From contig JADGJL010001000.1 of NCBI GenBank assembly GCA_027600665.1, positions 1 through 11,152 on the forward strand: 11,152 nucleotides of DNA, written 5' to 3'. Made by a program: the position numbers and the translations under genes. How positions within the stretch are numbered: the first letter of the stretch is position 1; each line of letters begins with the position of its first letter. The notes under the pieces were generated by a model, which saw nothing but the letters and a program-made list of their open reading frames with translations, was not told the origin of the DNA and did no database searches. This document shows, one piece after another, positions 8,243 to 11,152 of this stretch. The stretch is from Irineochytrium annulatum. Its lineage: Eukaryota > Chytridiomycota > Chytridiomycetes > Chytridiales > Chytridiaceae.

Positions 8243-10079
8243 TCATAAATACGCAAGCAGGTACCTCATGCACAATACCATCGAGTTCAGCGACTGAACC
8301 GAATCCGGAATTGCAGGTGATCGGAACGGGAAGGCATTATCGTTCGGGAGAGTATGAAGTTGTGTCGACGCGGTAGCTGCAAAAGGGACAACGTTAAGTT
8401 TTTTTTGTCACGACCACTCATTGTACCTCCGTACTGCATCTCCCTCCTCTGCTCCGTACCGCCACTAGCATCCAAAAACGACGCCGGTACGTTATCCGCA
8501 TACGCCGTCACCTCGCGCAGAAGGACCGACCGCGTCCCAGCCCGCCCGGGAGCAGGTGGTGACGGGGGGATGACCTCCTCGCCAGAGTCATCCGGGCTGG
8601 CATTGGCGAACGACATATCGTCTTGCGCCATCCCGGAATCACCATTCGCCATCGCGAAACTCCGGTACCGCGCCGACCTTGAGCCGTCGGCGTCGCTGCG
8701 ACCGTGCTGGAATGAATTCGCGCCAAAGCTCTGCAAGGAATCGCGCGGACGGTCGGACTCGGACCTTAACCTGGGCCGCTTGTTGGTGGCTGACATTGAC
8801 TCTTCAGCGTCCATCATGGTGGCGATACGCGTGTTCGATAAGCTGCCGGCGTGCGGGTAGGAGTGGTGGCCTTGAGTCGGGATGGTGTCGACGCGGGCTT
8901 GCGCGTCGCTGTGTGCGGGAGTAACATTCACCGACGGTAGTGTCTCGAGCGGTTTCACTGGGGGGTCGGGAGCTTTCGCGGTGGCGCCGGAAGCGGACTG
9001 CTTCGGGGCTGCCGCATGCATGGTAGGAACGTTGCCGGACTCCATTTCGGACTCCTGACTGAACGCCACCTCCGCAACAGTTGCGATGACGAAGTCGGCG
9101 CAGTATTGATCCGGCTGGGCAACCTCGAGGACAAGCGGCCTGAAATATAAGAGTCTATACGACAAAGAGAAATTCGTACTTTCCAGGAGTTGAGAAGTAA
9201 GCGGTCAGAGGTTGCGACATCACATCCGCGAAGCTCAAAGCCGTCTAACGTAGGTTAGTTGTGAAAAGCTTCAAGATCCAAACCTTTAGGTCTTTTAAAT
9301 TGAAGGTGATCTCCGTCGGTTGATTGATCTCAAAGACGTCGAATTCCTCTGGATCAACAGTGATCTCCGTCTGCAGGCCCCGCTTTAAGCTGTCAACCCC
9401 AACAGTATCCTCCGTAAAACTTCGCAACTTCAACGTATCCTTTGTGCAGCTGATAGTTACTTCCTCCAGCTTCTGCGCAAAGCAAGCGATCCAATCGTGC
9501 GCAACCTTCGGATTGATCGCAAAGAGGTTTGGACCCGACGACTTTGAGTACACCGCGCGAGTGGCGTCGCAGCTCTCGTAGTGAAGCTTGTGCGTCTTCT
9601 TCACCCCAAATTTGCAAAGAAGCTGTACCACAAGTCGGTCCCCGGCGTCGCCCGACTGCAATTGGATCTTGCACGTTTCCACGTTCTCCTGGTTGGTTTT
9701 CTGTTTGAATATATTGTTGATTGTCTACAAACTTGATCAGCTTACAACTACCCGACGTTCCCACCTTTAACAATAGTTTAATTGACTGCGCGTTGTGCTG
9801 CTGATCAGGAATGTCGGGTGGCCCGCTGTACGAGTCGAAGAAGCCCGGCAGAATCTTGAATGCAGCGAAAGCGCTTCGATTGTGATTTACGGTGGATATA
9901 AAGAGCTTTCTGGAAAAATCAAAGCGATTTTTAAGGGATCAACCAAACCTCGTTTGGCTGAAACTCCACTGAGAGCTCCTCTCCGACCTTTTGCAGAGCT
10001 TGGGTGAACTTCGCAAAACCTATGCAGGTAAGACCGATCAATCTCGAGATGGGGAACCTTTCGCCACGTTGGCCGACAT
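8243..10079 (-). CDS. rad9: Rad9, checkpoint clamp (9-1-1 complex) subunit
   Basis: Rad9 forms the PCNA-like Rad9-Hus1-Rad1 clamp loaded at damaged DNA to activate the ATR-type checkpoint in the nucleus. Exons: 10079-10058, 10019-9949, 9905-9765, 9700-9284, 9244-9180, 9139-8427, 8376-8243, giving about 520 residues (human RAD9A 391, S. pombe 426). The clamp fold spans about 1-300: FAKFTQALQKVGEEL then STVNHNRSAFAAF aligns without gaps to human ELxLE...TVNSSRSAY; later RSFTEDT, LQTEITVDPEEFDVF, ITFNLKDLK and FSTPGKPLVLEV are typical. The rest is a Ser/Pro-rich tail with KRPRLR (NLS-like) and EEVIPPSPP, matching the phosphorylated Rad9 tail. Introns are only 38-64 bp. The 3' end is uncertain: splicing 8234-8278 would move the stop to 8102 (552 residues). 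An in-frame ATG at 10133 would add 18 residues. Confidence 0.88.
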
Positions 10080-10486
10080 GGTAAGCTCGCCACCGTCATC
10101 TCCCCAAACGCTGTCCCGCTCTCTGGCCGGCATCGTTCATGCGATCGGTTTCTTATGCAAAATGTCCACTGGCTTTCGGATCGTCGTGTCCGCCCGAGGA
10201 TTGTCTTCACTGAATTTATATCACCCCTTGCTTCCGGACTTTCGTGTCCGACTTTTGACTTCTAAGTCGATTTGTGAAGAGTCTAAGACGACGCCAGTCG
10301 AACGGACGGCGAAGTGGATGCTTCGGGGAGCGTAAAGAGTAGGCGACAGGAAGCGTCAGACCGGCGACGGGCTAGCGGGGCATCATCCATCTTCGCCATC
10401 CACGCCCATCGCACCCACCCAACTTCACCTCCCCACAGGCTACGCCGTCGCCCAATACAACCCCACTTGCAACGCAGAGACTCCTC
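10080..10486. promoter_or_regulatory. Divergent promoter region between rad9 and the 10487 gene
   Basis: A 407-bp gap without a convincing gene. A TATAAAT-like motif on the minus strand (10220-10214) lies about 135 bp upstream of the rad9 ATG, and a CCAAT on the plus strand (10452-10456) lies about 30 bp before the other start. A short imperfect palindrome GACTT-CT-AAGTC occurs at 10257-10268. ORFs on either strand across it look like shadows of the spliced gene to its right. Confidence 0.4.
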
Positions 10487-10932
10487 ATGGGACCTCTTGA
10501 CATTCTCCCGAGCGAGTTTTCTCAACGCGGAGCGCGACAGAAACGTCCACAAGAAGGTGAGCTTCCCCAAATCTGCAAGTACAACAACAATTAGTTCGTG
10601 TCGGAGCTCCAGATGCTCTGCCAGCTGCCGCCGACCGAGTGGACAGAAACGAGATGCAGAATAGGCGGAGCAAGATCCAAGCCGTCGCAAGCGGGTACAT
10701 TGAGATCAGAGGCGAAGGGCTGTTGCGATCGCAGGCAATGAACGCGTCGGTGGACACGGAGGATCGCCAGCACCAGCACCAACAGGACAAGGGACGAAAG
10801 TCGGAGAGGATGATGCGGAGGCGCCTCCGCGAGTTATTTTATATTCCAAGAAGTATAGCAAGAAATACAAAAACTTCAAATTCTTTAGACGTTGCAACGT
10901 CGCTTATGGATGATGACGCGTTCTTCGAGTAG
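10487..10932 (+). CDS. Small unrecognised two-exon protein, about 135 residues
   Basis: No family recognised. Exon 1 (10487-10556) begins ATG GGA and ends in phase 1. A 38-bp GTGAGC...TTAG intron (10557-10594) joins it to exon 2 (10595-10932), restoring one frame of 135 codons. Read this way the protein runs from MGPLDILPSEFSQRG through a charged, helix-prone middle (RVDRNEMQNRRSKIQAVASG, GEGLLRSQAMN), a Gln/His stretch, a very basic segment (RMMRRRLRE) and an acidic end (LMDDDAFFE). The continuity across the junction and an intron size like those of rad9 support a real gene. Caveats: without this splice the frames are broken; exon 2 contains an AT-rich patch (about 10833-10889) that could hide another intron. 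It may be a small nuclear or mitochondrial protein, but this is not shown. Confidence 0.45.
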
Positions 10933-11057
10933 GTGCAACAAGACAAAGATAAAGGTCGTGCGGATATCACGCGCTCTGCACAAACTCTTCCAAATTCTCG
11001 AGAAAACATCGACAGAAACGATAAAAGGACGGTCTCTACTACATGAAAAGCACGCCC
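10933..11057. other. Convergent gap, no gene seen
   Basis: This 125-bp AT-richer stretch lies between the stop of the small plus-strand gene and the putative stop of the gene entering from the right. It holds no ORF of note and no clear polyadenylation signal. Confidence 0.4.
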
Positions 11058-11152
11058 CTAACGCGCCTTCCGCCGCTGCGCAGACTTCCTCGCCGTGGTG
11101 CGCTTCTCCGCTCCAAACGCCCCACCCCCCTTCTTCCCACCACCTCCTTTCC
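11058..11152 (-). CDS. Probable C-terminus of a Lys/Gly-rich protein (partial, runs off the edge)
   Basis: Reading the minus strand from the right edge, one frame encodes 30 residues rich in Gly, Lys and Arg (KKGGGAFGAEKRTTARKSA then QRRKAR) and stops with TAG at 11060-11058. GC content rises sharply from the AT-richer gap to its left, as at other gene ends here. The composition suggests a nucleic-acid-binding or nucleolar tail, but such a short fragment cannot be assigned; a frame artefact in GC-rich DNA is possible. Confidence 0.35.
   Translation of the reverse strand, partial: KGGGGKKGGGAFGAEKRTTARKSAQRRKAR

Noticed and set aside
10283..10690. 135-residue minus-strand ORF and the overlapping 116-residue plus-strand ORF at 10314-10664
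   Set aside because: Both run through the intron and exon 1 of the better-supported spliced gene and are Ser/Arg-rich without recognisable features.
10742..10921. Two ACGCGT motifs resembling MluI cell-cycle boxes (10742-10747, 10916-10921)
   Set aside because: They lie inside the coding exon of the small gene, not in the rad9 promoter, and such hexamers are expected by chance in GC-rich DNA.

Overview
This window looks like nuclear DNA of a filamentous fungus, most likely a basidiomycete. All the recognisable genes are eukaryotic and most are broken by many very short GT-AG introns of about 38-69 bp, several with CTAAC/CTTAC-like branch points. Coding DNA is GC-rich and the genes are packed tightly on both strands. 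The assignment is inferred from gene architecture and protein families; no rRNA or other direct taxonomic marker is present. No tRNA, rRNA, CRISPR array or transposon was seen.

Layout. (1) The 3' part of a phytochelatin synthase gene (+, up to 1013), a cytosolic heavy-metal detoxification enzyme; the exons with the nucleophilic Cys lie off the window. (2) An unrecognised 180-residue protein (-, 1191-1733). (3) An ESCRT-III (SNF7-family) subunit in five exons (-, 1782-2605), only 48 bp upstream of gene 2 on the same strand. (4) A CLC-type chloride/proton antiporter in ten exons (+, 2686-6314), divergent from gene 3 with only 80 bp between start codons. (5) 8-oxoguanine DNA glycosylase OGG1 in six exons (+, 6544-7969). 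(6) Rad9, a subunit of the 9-1-1 DNA-damage checkpoint clamp, in at least seven exons (-, about 8243-10079), convergent with OGG1. (7) A small unrecognised two-exon gene (+, 10487-10932), divergent from rad9. (8) The probable lysine/glycine-rich C-terminus of another gene running in from the right edge (-, 11058-11152).

Functional grouping. Phytochelatin synthase, ESCRT-III and the endosomal/vacuolar CLC transporter touch metal handling and endomembrane function. OGG1 and Rad9 touch oxidative DNA damage and its checkpoint. Fungal gene order rarely implies operon-like cooperation, so this grouping is an observation only.

The most unusual signals are three. A perfect-looking 54-bp intron would fuse the ESCRT-III frame, in phase, to the start codon of the downstream unknown gene. 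The CLC has Glu where the anion-selectivity loop normally has Ser (GEGVPE for GSGIPE). The introns of rad9 and its right-hand neighbour are extremely short.
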